64,000 nucleotides of DNA from Bacteroidales bacterium (lineage in GTDB: Bacteria; Bacteroidota; Bacteroidia; Bacteroidales; Prolixibacteraceae). This document shows, piece after piece, positions 1 through 8,149 of the stretch; the stretch's first letter is position 1, and each line of letters starts with the position of its first letter. The notes beneath the pieces were generated by a model. It was given only the letters and a program-made list of their open reading frames with translations. It was not told the DNA's origin and searched no databases. The stretch is from the NCBI GenBank assembly GCA_012729335.1, contig JAAYDJ010000039.1, positions 1 through 64,000 of the forward strand, given 5' to 3'. The translations under genes were made by a program, and so were the position numbers.

Positions 1-123
1 GATTTGCCTGACCGGGATGTGGTTAACTTACACGGACCGGCTTGTGCTATGATATACCCTACCGGATTGATGCAAACCCACCCTGACCTGACTGCAATAG
101 ATACCAGATCCATGAGAAAATGA
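1..123 (+). CDS. C-terminal fragment of an unidentified protein (cut by window edge)
   Basis: The first frame of the plus strand is open from base 1 to a TGA at 121-123, giving about 40 residues that end in ...DTRSMRK. The composition looks protein-like, but no family is recognised and the 5' part lies outside the window. It would converge on the DUF4252 gene, with only 9 bp between the stop codons. An uninterrupted frame this short could be chance, so this is a weak call. Confidence 0.35.
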   Translation, partial: DLPDRDVVNLHGPACAMIYPTGLMQTHPDLTAIDTRSMRK

Positions 124-132
124 GAACCGGGA

Positions 133-666
133 TCATTGCTTCTTACCCTTCATCTCCTTTCCCCCGGAATCTCCGGTATTCACCTCAATGTCGAGGGCAC
201 CGGTAATCTTCCCGATATTCTCCGGGTCAATCAGTCCGCGGATACTGATCAGGGTGTTGTCCTCACCTCCAACCACCAGAAGCAGCTCCGAGATCTTGCC
301 TCCGCCTGCATCCTTAGAATAGAACCGCACCACCTGGTTGTCCTCGGTCACATCCATCAGCGACTCATACCCGTTGTTCCGGAAGAAACCCTCCCCCTCA
401 AGCTCCTTGTAAAAATCGAGCTTCTGGTTCAATGCCTCGTCATCCACCGACAAAATCCTGATCCCGGAGAGTTCCGACAACATCTTGGAGGCCTCAGGGT
501 TCCCGGCATCCACCTTGCCGGCCAGGCCGAGCAACTTGCCCGAAATGTTCACGGTTGTAAATCCCTTCTGGTTGGCATACTTCTCAAAAAGCTTGTCCAC
601 CGGGCTCTTCTGGGCAGCCAGCGCCATCGGCACCAGCATCACCATTACCATCATCCATCGTTTCAT
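133..666 (-). CDS. DUF4252 family secreted protein
   Basis: A small exported protein of the Bacteroidetes DUF4252 family, whose molecular function is unknown. The hydrophobic stretch MVMVMLVPMALAAQ at the N-terminus is a signal peptide with likely cleavage after AAQ. The mature part is a compact domain with the motif GIRILSVDD and later LLLVVGGEDNTLISIRGLI. The ATG at 666 is preferred because it gives a short, basic n-region; an in-frame ATG at 693 adds nine residues. It is the third gene of a minus-strand set sigma factor / anti-sigma-like protein / DUF4252, an arrangement I know from other Bacteroidetes. A role in the sigma factor's envelope response is inferred from position only. Confidence 0.82.
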   Translation of the reverse strand: MKRWMMVMVMLVPMALAAQKSPVDKLFEKYANQKGFTTVNISGKLLGLAGKVDAGNPEASKMLSELSGIRILSVDDEALNQKLDFYKELEGEGFFRNNGYESLMDVTEDNQVVRFYSKDAGGGKISELLLVVGGEDNTLISIRGLIDPENIGKITGALDIEVNTGDSGGKEMKGKKQ

Positions 667-801
667 TGTTTTCTGCTTTTTACTGTTAAACATTTAATCA
701 TTGAACTTATGCTTCTTATTCATTAAACTTTACCCTTTAAGTCAATTGCTCTGAATGCGCCACATGGCACTCTATTTATGACCATTCTCTTTAAGGCCAC
801 T

Positions 802-1785
802 TCAGGGTTTTTCCTCCTGCCTGAACAGATCGGCCTTTTCAAAACCCCGGTTTAGAACAGAAAGAGGTTCCCGGACCGTGCGGGTCGCCTCCGTCAGCTT
901 TTGCATGACCGCGAGTTGCTCCAGCCCCTTGTTGTATTTGGCCGAGACGAAGGCCAGCGTTTCTCCGGCCACAGCCAGCGCCTGCTGCGGATCTTCAAAC
1001 GTATCGCGATAGTCGGGCTGCCTCTGGTACCAGAATAAAGTACCCAGGGTCACCACCAGCGATGCGGCAATGCCCGTCACCGTATAACGCAATGACCTTA
1101 CCCTGACCCGCTTCCGGCGACCCCTCTCCTCTATCATTGCCGCCAATCCGGCCGCCGTAAAAAACCCGCCATCACCGGCAACCTCGGAATCGCCATTCTC
1201 CGCTGCCAGGAGCTGGCCATCACCCGCGGACGGGGATTTATCAGGGGAAACGGTGAAGCGTTCCTCTTCAGTCCCGGAAGCTGGCTGATCGGCTGAGACG
1301 GTGAAGCGTTCCTCTTCAGTCCCGGAAGCTGGCTGATCGGCTGAGACGGTGAAGCGTTCATCTTCAGTCCCGGAAGCTGGCTGATCGGCTGAGACGGTGA
1401 AGCGTTCCTCTTCAGTCCCGGAAGCAGGCTGACCGGCTGAGACGGTGAAGCGTTCCTCTTCAGTCCCGGAAGCAGGCTGACCGGCTGAGACGGTGAAGCG
1501 TTCCTCTTCAGTCCCGGAAGCAGGCTGATCGGCTGAGACGGTGAAGCGTTCATCTTCAGTCTTGCCAGCGGATTTGTCACCGGAAATTGTGAAGCGTGCA
1601 CTACCAGCTGATGGGGCGGACATCTTATTCATTTTCGCCACTCCCGAAAACCACTTCCGGTAGGGCATCAGCTCCTCAGGAACCGAATCCCTCCTGAAGA
1701 ATTCAGCCAGCATACGCTCCTCCTCCAGGGTCGTCTCCCCCTCAAAGTACTTCTCTAGCCATATTTTTACCTCTTCGCTCTTCAT
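802..1785 (-). CDS. Anti-sigma-like single-pass membrane protein with 16-residue tandem repeat
   Basis: 327 residues in three parts. Residues 1-60 form a charged helical N-terminal part (EKYFEGETTLEEERMLAEFF) of the kind that precedes anti-sigma domains in Bacteroidetes. Residues 63-190 are eight tandem copies of a 16-residue unit, consensus ERFTVSADQPASGTEE. A basic stretch (RGRRKRVRVR, about 221-230) and one transmembrane helix (about 235-253) follow, then a roughly 70-residue extracytoplasmic tail. The gene overlaps the upstream sigma factor by 44 nt, so translation is probably coupled. The topology suggests a membrane tether for the sigma factor with a repeat linker on the cytoplasmic side. 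That role is inferred from context; no ZAS-type zinc motif is visible. Confidence 0.72.
   Translation of the reverse strand: MKSEEVKIWLEKYFEGETTLEEERMLAEFFRRDSVPEELMPYRKWFSGVAKMNKMSAPSAGSARFTISGDKSAGKTEDERFTVSADQPASGTEEERFTVSAGQPASGTEEERFTVSAGQPASGTEEERFTVSADQPASGTEDERFTVSADQPASGTEEERFTVSADQPASGTEEERFTVSPDKSPSAGDGQLLAAENGDSEVAGDGGFFTAAGLAAMIEERGRRKRVRVRSLRYTVTGIAASLVVTLGTLFWYQRQPDYRDTFEDPQQALAVAGETLAFVSAKYNKGLEQLAVMQKLTEATRTVREPLSVLNRGFEKADLFRQEEKP
1216..1599. repeat. 48-bp in-gene tandem repeat, 8 units
   Basis: Eight consecutive 48-bp units (16 codons each). The six central units (1264-1551) are nearly identical at DNA level and differ mainly at D/G and E/D codons; the outer two have diverged. 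Such an array can change copy number by slippage or recombination while keeping the reading frame. The same repeat keeps a second minus-strand frame open (1134-1601), which is a by-product and not a gene. Confidence 0.95.
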
Positions 1786-2284
1786 GCTCCCAAATTTTTA
1801 ACAATTCCTCCCGCACCTGCTTCCGCGCCCGCGACAGACACACCCGTAGCGCATTGACATTCATTCCGGTAATGGCGGCCATCTCCTCAAACTCCAGTTG
1901 CTCCACATCGCGCAAGTGGATGACCGTCCTCTGCTGTTCGGGGAGACTGGCCATCAGCCTCCGCACCAGCACATCAGTATCCCTCACTTCGGAGTGGTCT
2001 TCCTCAGCAGATCTCCACGATGCCATTCTGGCTTCTGCTTCCCGGCTTAAGGGAACCAACCGCCCCCGTTTAATCCTGTCAAGGCACCGGTTGCGTACCA
2101 TCCGCATCGCAAAAGCCCCCGGAAGATCGATCCTTTCCAACTCTCCGCGCTTCTCCCACAATGTCATCAGAACGTCCTGCACCACATCCCGGGCATCCTC
2201 CCGCTCCTTCAGAAAACTTCCCGCAAAACGGATCAACCGCTCACTTAACGGCAAGACCTTCTCTGTAAACTCATCGATCCGCAT
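1742..2284 (-). CDS. ECF-type RNA polymerase sigma-70 factor
   Basis: 180 residues, the usual ECF size, with sigma region 2 at about 20-90 (motifs REDARDVVQDVLMTLWEKR and RNRCLDRIKR) and a region 4 helix-turn-helix at about 112-160 (LPEQQRTVIHLRDVEQL, then EEMAAITGMNVNALRVCLSRARKQ). There is no region 3 or extended C-terminus. It directs RNA polymerase to a limited promoter set, normally under control of the membrane protein encoded next to it. The start at 2284 lies about 30 nt downstream of a perfect TACCTTTG -7 element, and the 3' end overlaps the anti-sigma-like gene by 44 nt. Confidence 0.93.
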   Translation of the reverse strand: MRIDEFTEKVLPLSERLIRFAGSFLKEREDARDVVQDVLMTLWEKRGELERIDLPGAFAMRMVRNRCLDRIKRGRLVPLSREAEARMASWRSAEEDHSEVRDTDVLVRRLMASLPEQQRTVIHLRDVEQLEFEEMAAITGMNVNALRVCLSRARKQVREELLKIWEHEERRGKNMAREVL

Positions 2285-2312
2285 GGTTCCCGCTTTCTGA
2301 ATTTCCTCTATT

Positions 2313-2320
2313 CAAAGGTA
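2313..2320 (-). promoter_or_regulatory. Bacteroidetes -7 element TACCTTTG for the ECF sigma operon
   Basis: The minus strand reads TACCTTTG, a full match to TAnnTTTG, placed so that transcription would start about 20 nt before the sigma factor ATG. No convincing -33 element was seen. The use of a housekeeping-type -7 box suggests basal expression by the primary sigma factor. Confidence 0.6.
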
Positions 2321-2383
2321 AGACGCACACCCCTTCCTTTCATTACAAAAAAAAACTTAATTTTAGTCGTTAAAATTCCCACT

Positions 2384-3070
2384 ATGACCAATAAAGAATA
2401 CCGCGAGTCCCTGATGGAGGCCTATGTCATCAAATCGGCAGTCAAACAGCAGGTTTTCCATAATACTGCCGAGTCTTTTCTCATCCTCAAAAAAGTGCTG
2501 AAACAACTCGAAAAGGACTATATCAGCGTGCTGAAAGGAAAAATTCCCGACAGCGCCCTGCCCCGTTACCAGGAAAAAGGTCCCTTTGAAATGGACTTCC
2601 GGGTGGGTGAAGACCTGTTGCTCTTCAGCATGCACTCCAACGTCTTTGAATTTGACAACAAACATCCGATCAGTAAAATGAAGTATGTCCAGGATGATCC
2701 ATTGCGCAGCTATTGCGGAATGATCATGATCTATAACTTCCTGGCCGACTCCTTCAAATACAACCGTATCAATGACCTGGGGTATATGATCGCCCGCGTT
2801 TTCGTCAACAAGGACAAACATTTCTTCGTGGAAGGGAAACGGCAAACAGGCGAACAGATGAAGGATTTTGCCGTCGACACCATTTCTCCCGGCATTCTGC
2901 GCGAAATCGTGGAAACCGCCATAGAGTACACCGTCCAGTTCGACCTCCTGGTGCCCCCCTATGAACAGGTAAAAATGGCCACGGTCGACCAGATGATGGA
3001 AAAGATCAGCCACTCAAAGATGACCACCGGCAAACGACTGGGATTCGGCTTCCGCACCGACGACGTTTAA
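2384..3070 (+). CDS. Conserved-looking hypothetical protein
   Basis: 228 residues, soluble, with no signal peptide or membrane segment. I do not recognise the family. Visible features are an N-terminal helical part with several aromatic and basic residues (about 1-50), a central segment MKYVQDDPLRSYCGMIMIYNFLADSF, and a helical C-terminal half ending in KRLGFGFRTDDV. The gene stands alone: a divergent sigma operon lies upstream and an 8-bp repeat array lies downstream. Its start follows an A/T-rich leader. Codon use resembles that of its neighbours, so it is very probably a real cytosolic protein, but no function can be assigned. Confidence 0.8.
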   Translation: MTNKEYRESLMEAYVIKSAVKQQVFHNTAESFLILKKVLKQLEKDYISVLKGKIPDSALPRYQEKGPFEMDFRVGEDLLLFSMHSNVFEFDNKHPISKMKYVQDDPLRSYCGMIMIYNFLADSFKYNRINDLGYMIARVFVNKDKHFFVEGKRQTGEQMKDFAVDTISPGILREIVETAIEYTVQFDLLVPPYEQVKMATVDQMMEKISHSKMTTGKRLGFGFRTDDV

Positions 3071-3147
3071 CCCGGACTGGGCCACCCTGCTCTCCGTGAT
3101 TCAGATTTTCACCTGAACAGCGTAGTATCCCGGCTTATCCCTGCAGC

Positions 3148-3328
3148 ACATCCTGATATCCTGATATTCTGACCTCTGGTATACTGACTTTCAGATATTC
3201 TGACGCTCTAACATTCTGGCAAATTGACATCCTGAGATTCTGATATCCTGACATTCTGGTTAATTGACATCCTGACATCCTGATATCCTGAAATTCTGAA
3301 ATTATAACTCTCTTATATTCTGACATTA
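3148..3328. repeat. Degenerate 8-bp tandem array (TGAnATYC type) abutting pepT
   Basis: About 23 consecutive units of roughly 8 bp such as TGACATCC, TGATATCC, TGAGATTC and TGACATTC. Periodicity is kept almost throughout, with one 7-bp unit and several diverged units. The array runs to 2 bp before the pepT start codon, so it occupies the whole leader and probable promoter position of that gene. Related arrays lie at 6168-6230 and 14896-15220. Confidence 0.85.
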
Positions 3329-3330
3329 AA

Positions 3331-4572
3331 ATGAAAAAAATCCTGACAGAGCGGTTTATCCGCTATGCCCGGCACCACACCACTTCCGACCCCAAGAGCG
3401 ATACCTTTCCCAGCACTCCGCAGCAGATGAAGTTTGCGGTGATCCTTGCCGGGGAACTTAACCAGCTGGGATTGTCTGACGTGGCTTTTGATGAAAACGG
3501 TTACGTGACAGCCACCATCCCGGCCACCCTGCCCGGCGACCTTCCCGTAGTGGGATTTATCGCCCACATGGATACCAGTCCCGACTTCAGCGGCGAAAAT
3601 GTACAGCCCCGGATGATTGAAAGCTACGACGGCAGCAGGATCCTCCTGAATGACGCATTGAACAGGTATCTTGACCCCGCTGAGTTCCCCGAACTGAAAC
3701 ACTACAAGGGCCAACCGCTGATCGTCACCGACGGAACTACCCTCCTGGGCGCCGACGACAAAGCCGGCATCGCCGAAATTGTCACCGCCGCGGAAATCCT
3801 CTTGAAAAATCCGGAGATTCCGCACGGAAAAATCCGCCTCTGCTTCACTCCCGATGAAGAGATCGGCCGCGGTGCCGACCGCTTCGATATCTCCGGATTC
3901 GGGGCCGACTTTGCCTATACCCTTGATGGCGGGGAACAGGGTGAACTGGAATATGAAAATTTCAACGCCGCCCTGGCCACCATCACCATCCACGGGAAAA
4001 GCGTCCACCCTGGCTCCGCCAAAGGAAAAATGGTCAACGCCCTGCTGGTAGCCCACAGGATTACCGCCATGCTCCCGGCCCTGGAACGACCCGAGCATAC
4101 CGAAGGGTATGAAGGCTTTTTCCACCTGGTTGAACTTTCAGGATCGGTAGCCGAAACCCAAATGGAGTACCTGATCAGGGACCACGATGCCCTGAAATTC
4201 AGACAGAAAAAGGAATTGCTCTCCTCCATTGCCGAACGGCTCAACACCGAATATGGCTATCAGGCCGTACAGGTGAACCTCCGCGACCAGTATTTCAACA
4301 TGAAGGAGAAAATTGAACCTGTCATGGGGGTGGTGGAGTTGGCCCGTAAGGCCATGGAAATGGCCGGAGTTACTCCCAGAATCATCGCCATCCGCGGGGG
4401 CACAGACGGAGCCCGCCTCTCCTGGATGGGCCTCCCCTGCCCCAACCTATTCACCGGCGGCCTTAACTTCCACGGACCCTGGGAATACATCCCTATCCAT
4501 GCCATGGTCAAAGCCACCGAAGTCATCCTGAACATCTGCCGGCTGACCCCGACAATCCAGCTAAATCCCTGA
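3331..4572 (+). CDS. pepT: Peptidase T (tripeptide aminopeptidase)
   Basis: A cytosolic M20B metallopeptidase that removes the N-terminal residue from tripeptides using two metal ions. Its 413 residues match the family length. Metal-site motifs are in order: HMDTSPDFSG (His79, Asp81), GADDKAGIAEI, TPDEEIGRG, YTLDGGEQGEL and C-terminal GGLNFHGPWEY. The inserted dimerisation domain lies between TLDGG and about residue 320. It is monocistronic as far as can be seen. The region just upstream is an 8-bp repeat array with no clear TAnnTTTG promoter, so its expression signals are unclear. Confidence 0.96.
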   Translation: MKKILTERFIRYARHHTTSDPKSDTFPSTPQQMKFAVILAGELNQLGLSDVAFDENGYVTATIPATLPGDLPVVGFIAHMDTSPDFSGENVQPRMIESYDGSRILLNDALNRYLDPAEFPELKHYKGQPLIVTDGTTLLGADDKAGIAEIVTAAEILLKNPEIPHGKIRLCFTPDEEIGRGADRFDISGFGADFAYTLDGGEQGELEYENFNAALATITIHGKSVHPGSAKGKMVNALLVAHRITAMLPALERPEHTEGYEGFFHLVELSGSVAETQMEYLIRDHDALKFRQKKELLSSIAERLNTEYGYQAVQVNLRDQYFNMKEKIEPVMGVVELARKAMEMAGVTPRIIAIRGGTDGARLSWMGLPCPNLFTGGLNFHGPWEYIPIHAMVKATEVILNICRLTPTIQLNP

Positions 4573-4741
4573 AAAACTTCTATCATTTGACACAATAAGG
4601 AGAACCCTGGCAGATATGTTTCTTATTTCCGCAAAAATTCTGCTTTAATTCTTGCAACTTATCTATAAACCGGATTCGTAAAACAGAGTGGATTCGTCAT
4701 CACCATGGGGTGGCCACCCCCCCCGCAAATAAACATCTCCT

Positions 4742-6064
4742 ATGCTCGACAGGTTCAGAAGATATATCGAAAGCCACCAGCTGATTCCCCCCGGGGGAAA
4801 GGTCCTGCTGGCCGTCAGCGGCGGCATCGATTCTATGGCCATGTGGAATCTCTTTGAAGACGCCGGCCTCGAATTCGGGGTTATCCACTGTAATTTCACC
4901 CTCCGCGGATCAGCTTCCGACGACGACGAACGGCTCGTCAGGGACCAGGCGGCAGAAAGGGCCGTTCAACTCTACGTGAAACGCTTCGACACCATGGAGT
5001 ACGCCCGTATGAAGGGAATTTCCGTGGAAATGGCCGCCCGCGAACTCCGTTACAGCTGGTTCGAAGAAGTCCGCACCGCCGAAGGCTATGACCTCATCGC
5101 CACCGCCCACCACCAGGACGACCTCATCGAAACCTTCTTTATCAACCTTCTCAGAAAAACAGGCATCAGGGGACTCTCAGGCTTCCGCGAAAAATCGGGT
5201 ACCCTCATCAGACCGCTTCTTTTTACCTGCCGGAAGGAAATCGTCGCCTGGGCGGAAACGGCCGGAGTGGCTTTCAGGGAAGACCATACCAACAACGAGG
5301 TGGTCTTCCAGCGCAACTACATCCGCCATGAGATCATCCCCCGCCTCGAAAGCCTCAACCCCGCCTTCCGTGCCAACCTGGCCGAATCCATGGAAAACCT
5401 CCGCCTGACCGAAGCGTTCTTCACCACGGAAATGAACCGCCAGCTCCGAAAAATCGCCCTCCCCGGAACGGAGAATAGGACTATTTACATTTCTGAACTG
5501 CTCAAACTCCCCCACCCCCGACTGGCACTCTATGAATGGATGAACCGCTTCGGCTTCAACGCCACCACTGCCGATTCCACATGGGCAGGCCTGCACGGCG
5601 AACCCGGAAAACGGTGGTTCTCTCCAACCCACCGCCTGGTATCAGACCGCAACCAACTCATCATCACCCCCCTGACTGAAGAGAACGAACAACTCTTCTA
5701 CATCGGTGAGGAAGACAGGGATATCAGGAACCCCCTGACCCTGCAGATGGAATTTCTTCCCGCGGAAGGATTCACCATTATCCGCACTCCGGAAGTGGCC
5801 TGCCTCGACGCTGATCTCCTCGACTTCCCCCTGATCATCCGTAAATGGACTCCCGGCGAATACTTCCAACCCCTTGGAATGAACGGATTTAAAAAAATAA
5901 GCGACTTCTTTACCGATGAAAAATTCTCAATTCCGGAGAAGGAAAACACCTGGATCCTTTACAGCAGCAACAAAGTGGTCTGGATCATCGGCTCCCGTAT
6001 CGACCACCGCTTCCGTGTCACTCCCAATACCCGCCGAATACTCAAAATCATGCTTGTAAAATAA
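4742..6064 (+). CDS. tilS: tRNA(Ile)-lysidine synthase
   Basis: TilS ligates lysine to C34 of the CAU-anticodon tRNA(Ile) using ATP, which makes it read AUA. The PP-loop SGGIDS (residues 26-31) sits in a typical N-terminal ATP pyrophosphatase domain, followed by the family motifs HCNFTLRG and TAHHQDDLIETF, then RKTGIRGLSG. The C-terminal part (about 360-440) has the TilS C-terminal domain pattern, with KWTPGEYFQPLGM and KKISDFFTDEK. The length of 440 fits Bacteroidetes TilS. The start ATG at 4742 directly precedes a conserved helix. It is a single gene with about 170 bp of spacer on either side. Confidence 0.96.
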   Translation: MLDRFRRYIESHQLIPPGGKVLLAVSGGIDSMAMWNLFEDAGLEFGVIHCNFTLRGSASDDDERLVRDQAAERAVQLYVKRFDTMEYARMKGISVEMAARELRYSWFEEVRTAEGYDLIATAHHQDDLIETFFINLLRKTGIRGLSGFREKSGTLIRPLLFTCRKEIVAWAETAGVAFREDHTNNEVVFQRNYIRHEIIPRLESLNPAFRANLAESMENLRLTEAFFTTEMNRQLRKIALPGTENRTIYISELLKLPHPRLALYEWMNRFGFNATTADSTWAGLHGEPGKRWFSPTHRLVSDRNQLIITPLTEENEQLFYIGEEDRDIRNPLTLQMEFLPAEGFTIIRTPEVACLDADLLDFPLIIRKWTPGEYFQPLGMNGFKKISDFFTDEKFSIPEKENTWILYSSNKVVWIIGSRIDHRFRVTPNTRRILKIMLVK

Positions 6065-6167
6065 GATCCCAAACTGAAAGATGTGAGGATTCAGACCAAA
6101 AGGTATAAGCCTTAAGGACTTCAGACAAATGAGTCTGGCTTTCACAATCTGAAAATTTATAAAGTTC

Positions 6168-6230
6168 TGACATTCAGATATTCACGATTCCAGACTCCTG
6201 ACTCCTGCATTCCAGACTCCTGACTCCTGC
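6168..6230. repeat. 7/8-bp tandem array abutting the sensor kinase stop codon
   Basis: Units run TGACATTC, AGATATTC, ACGATTCC, AGACTCC, TGACTCC, TGCATTCC, AGACTCC, TGACTCC, TGC. A 22-bp block (6192-6213) is repeated directly, with 17 bp of it copied at 6214-6230. The array ends exactly at the TAA of the minus-strand kinase gene. It mixes the 8-bp units seen at 3148-3328 with the 7-bp units seen at 14896-15220, which links the two array types. Confidence 0.85.
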
Positions 6231-8027
6231 TTAGTTCTTCGGCAGCGTAAACAGAAATTCAAGTCCCCCGCCCTGTCGGGTACGGGCTGAAATTTCCCCC
6301 CTGAAACTGAGAATGGCATTCTTCACGATGGAGAGTCCCAGTCCGGTGCCCCCCATTTTACGCGACCGGCCCGTGTCGACCCGATAGAACCGCTCAAAAA
6401 ACCGCGACAGATGCTCCTCGTCCACACCCGGACCGTTGTCAGCAAACGAAAAATAATAAAAACCTCCTTCCTCACGGTAACAGGAGATGAATACGGTGAT
6501 CCCTCCGCCGCCGTAATGGACCGAATTCTCCAGCAGGTTCCTGAAAATAGAAAAGACGAGAGAGGTGTTGGCATTCACCACCACCCAGTCTTCTACCTTG
6601 ATATCCAGCGTGATCTCCTTTGAGCGCAGGGCGTCTCCCAGGCTTTCGGCCACCTCACTGATGAGCGCGGCCACCCGCACCAGCTCACGTGGATAGAGTT
6701 CCGACGACTCCTCGATTTTGTTCAGCAGGGCAATGTCGCTGACCAAAAGCGACAACCGCTCGGTCTGCATGAAGGCCTTGTCCACAAAATACCTGATCCG
6801 CCCCGGTTCCAGATCCCGGTTGTTCTTCACGGTCTCGAGGTACCCCTTCACCGAGGAGATGGGTGTTTTCAGCTCGTGGGCAATATTGGAGGTCAGTTGC
6901 TGCTTCATGATGCTACGCTTGACCATCTGGGTGTTGTCAATGATCAGGATCTCAAAACTACGGTCCTGGAAAAATATGCACTGTACCTGGTAATGGCGTC
7001 CCTCCCGCGAAAGAGAAAACTCCCGGCGGGGAAAATCACCCCCCGAAAAAAGATAGAGCGAAGAGAGCACATCATTGATAAACCGGGTAACATCCGAAAA
7101 GGACTCCCTCCTGAGAATCTCTTCCGGAGTGTCCATCAGGTCTCCCGAGATGATATTGGAATAGGTCATGAAGTGGCTGTTGGAGAGAATCACCTTCTTC
7201 TCTCCGGAAAAAAAGGCCACCCCTTCCTTTAAAACATGCAAATGGCTGATCAGCTTCTCCTTTTCCAGATTGAGTTCACCTTTGGCTTTGCTGATCTGGT
7301 CATAGAGCCGGGTGATCTCCCTGCCGATGCTCCCCAACTCATCGTTGGAAAACTTCAGGTCGGAAGGGCTCTCCTCGCCACGGCTCACCCTGAGGATGAA
7401 ATCGCGCAATTTCGACACCGAATCCCCCAGCCGGTGGGCTATGGCCCACAGCATGATCCCGAACACCACGAAAACCACCAGAAAATAAAGCAGAAACAGG
7501 GGCTCACTCCTCAGGAAATTCCTGATTTCACGGTCATAGACCACCGCCGAGCGGATCACCAGGGGGCCATACCTGCGGGCATAATAGAAAAAGGCAATCT
7601 TCGTCGACGCCGACTCCCTGATATGGTACCCTTCCCCCTCTGTCAGAGCCAACTCAACCTCCCTGCGGTGAAGATGGTTCTCCATCTTTTCATAATCCCT
7701 CACCAGGTTATCATACACCACCCTCCCATCAGGGGTGATCAGGGTGATCCTGATCTCTTCCGGCGGAATGATCACCCTGAGGCTGTCAAGAGAACGATAT
7801 CCCGGAACTTCCATGAAACCATGGCCCCGGATATACCGCGCGGTCACTTCAGTATATTCTTTCAGCCGACTCTCCAGACTCTCAATCCTGAACTTACGCT
7901 CCCGGTATTCCTGAAAGAGAATCACCGAAACCGAAAACACCGCAAAAAGCAGGAAATAGTAAAGAAATAACCTGGTCTTAATACTGCGCTGTCCTATACC
8001 CATAGCCCTCCGGATTATTTTCAGCAT
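6231..8027 (-). CDS. PhoR-like membrane sensor histidine kinase
   Basis: 598 residues: transmembrane helix 1 (about 18-39), a periplasmic sensor of about 135 residues, helix 2 (about 175-198), a HAMP-like linker, a PAS-like segment (about 260-370), and the HisKA motif NIAHELKTPISSVKGY with phospho-acceptor His384. The HATPase domain follows, with N-box FRNLLENSVHYG, G1 ADNGPGVD and G2 GGTGLGLSIVKNA. The architecture matches PhoR-type kinases, which phosphorylate an OmpR/PhoB regulator; that partner lies directly upstream on the same strand, 122 bp away. Assignment to phosphate sensing is inference, supported by the Pho-box-like repeats next door but not by any seen Pst/PhoU genes. Confidence 0.93.
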   Translation of the reverse strand: MLKIIRRAMGIGQRSIKTRLFLYYFLLFAVFSVSVILFQEYRERKFRIESLESRLKEYTEVTARYIRGHGFMEVPGYRSLDSLRVIIPPEEIRITLITPDGRVVYDNLVRDYEKMENHLHRREVELALTEGEGYHIRESASTKIAFFYYARRYGPLVIRSAVVYDREIRNFLRSEPLFLLYFLVVFVVFGIMLWAIAHRLGDSVSKLRDFILRVSRGEESPSDLKFSNDELGSIGREITRLYDQISKAKGELNLEKEKLISHLHVLKEGVAFFSGEKKVILSNSHFMTYSNIISGDLMDTPEEILRRESFSDVTRFINDVLSSLYLFSGGDFPRREFSLSREGRHYQVQCIFFQDRSFEILIIDNTQMVKRSIMKQQLTSNIAHELKTPISSVKGYLETVKNNRDLEPGRIRYFVDKAFMQTERLSLLVSDIALLNKIEESSELYPRELVRVAALISEVAESLGDALRSKEITLDIKVEDWVVVNANTSLVFSIFRNLLENSVHYGGGGITVFISCYREEGGFYYFSFADNGPGVDEEHLSRFFERFYRVDTGRSRKMGGTGLGLSIVKNAILSFRGEISARTRQGGGLEFLFTLPKN

Positions 8028-8149
8028 CCATCAACTTTTTTTTGGCCATCATCCGCCTCCGGCAATTCAGAACTCCGAACCTCTTCGTGTTTTCACCGCA
8101 TAATTTCCTCGTTATTCTCCTGTTGCCGTCAAACAGAATCCCTTCCTCC

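Noticed and set aside
1134-1601. 155-codon second frame on the minus strand
   Set aside because: It is the shifted reading of the 48-bp repeat inside the anti-sigma-like gene, which has the flanking domains and coupling to the sigma factor.
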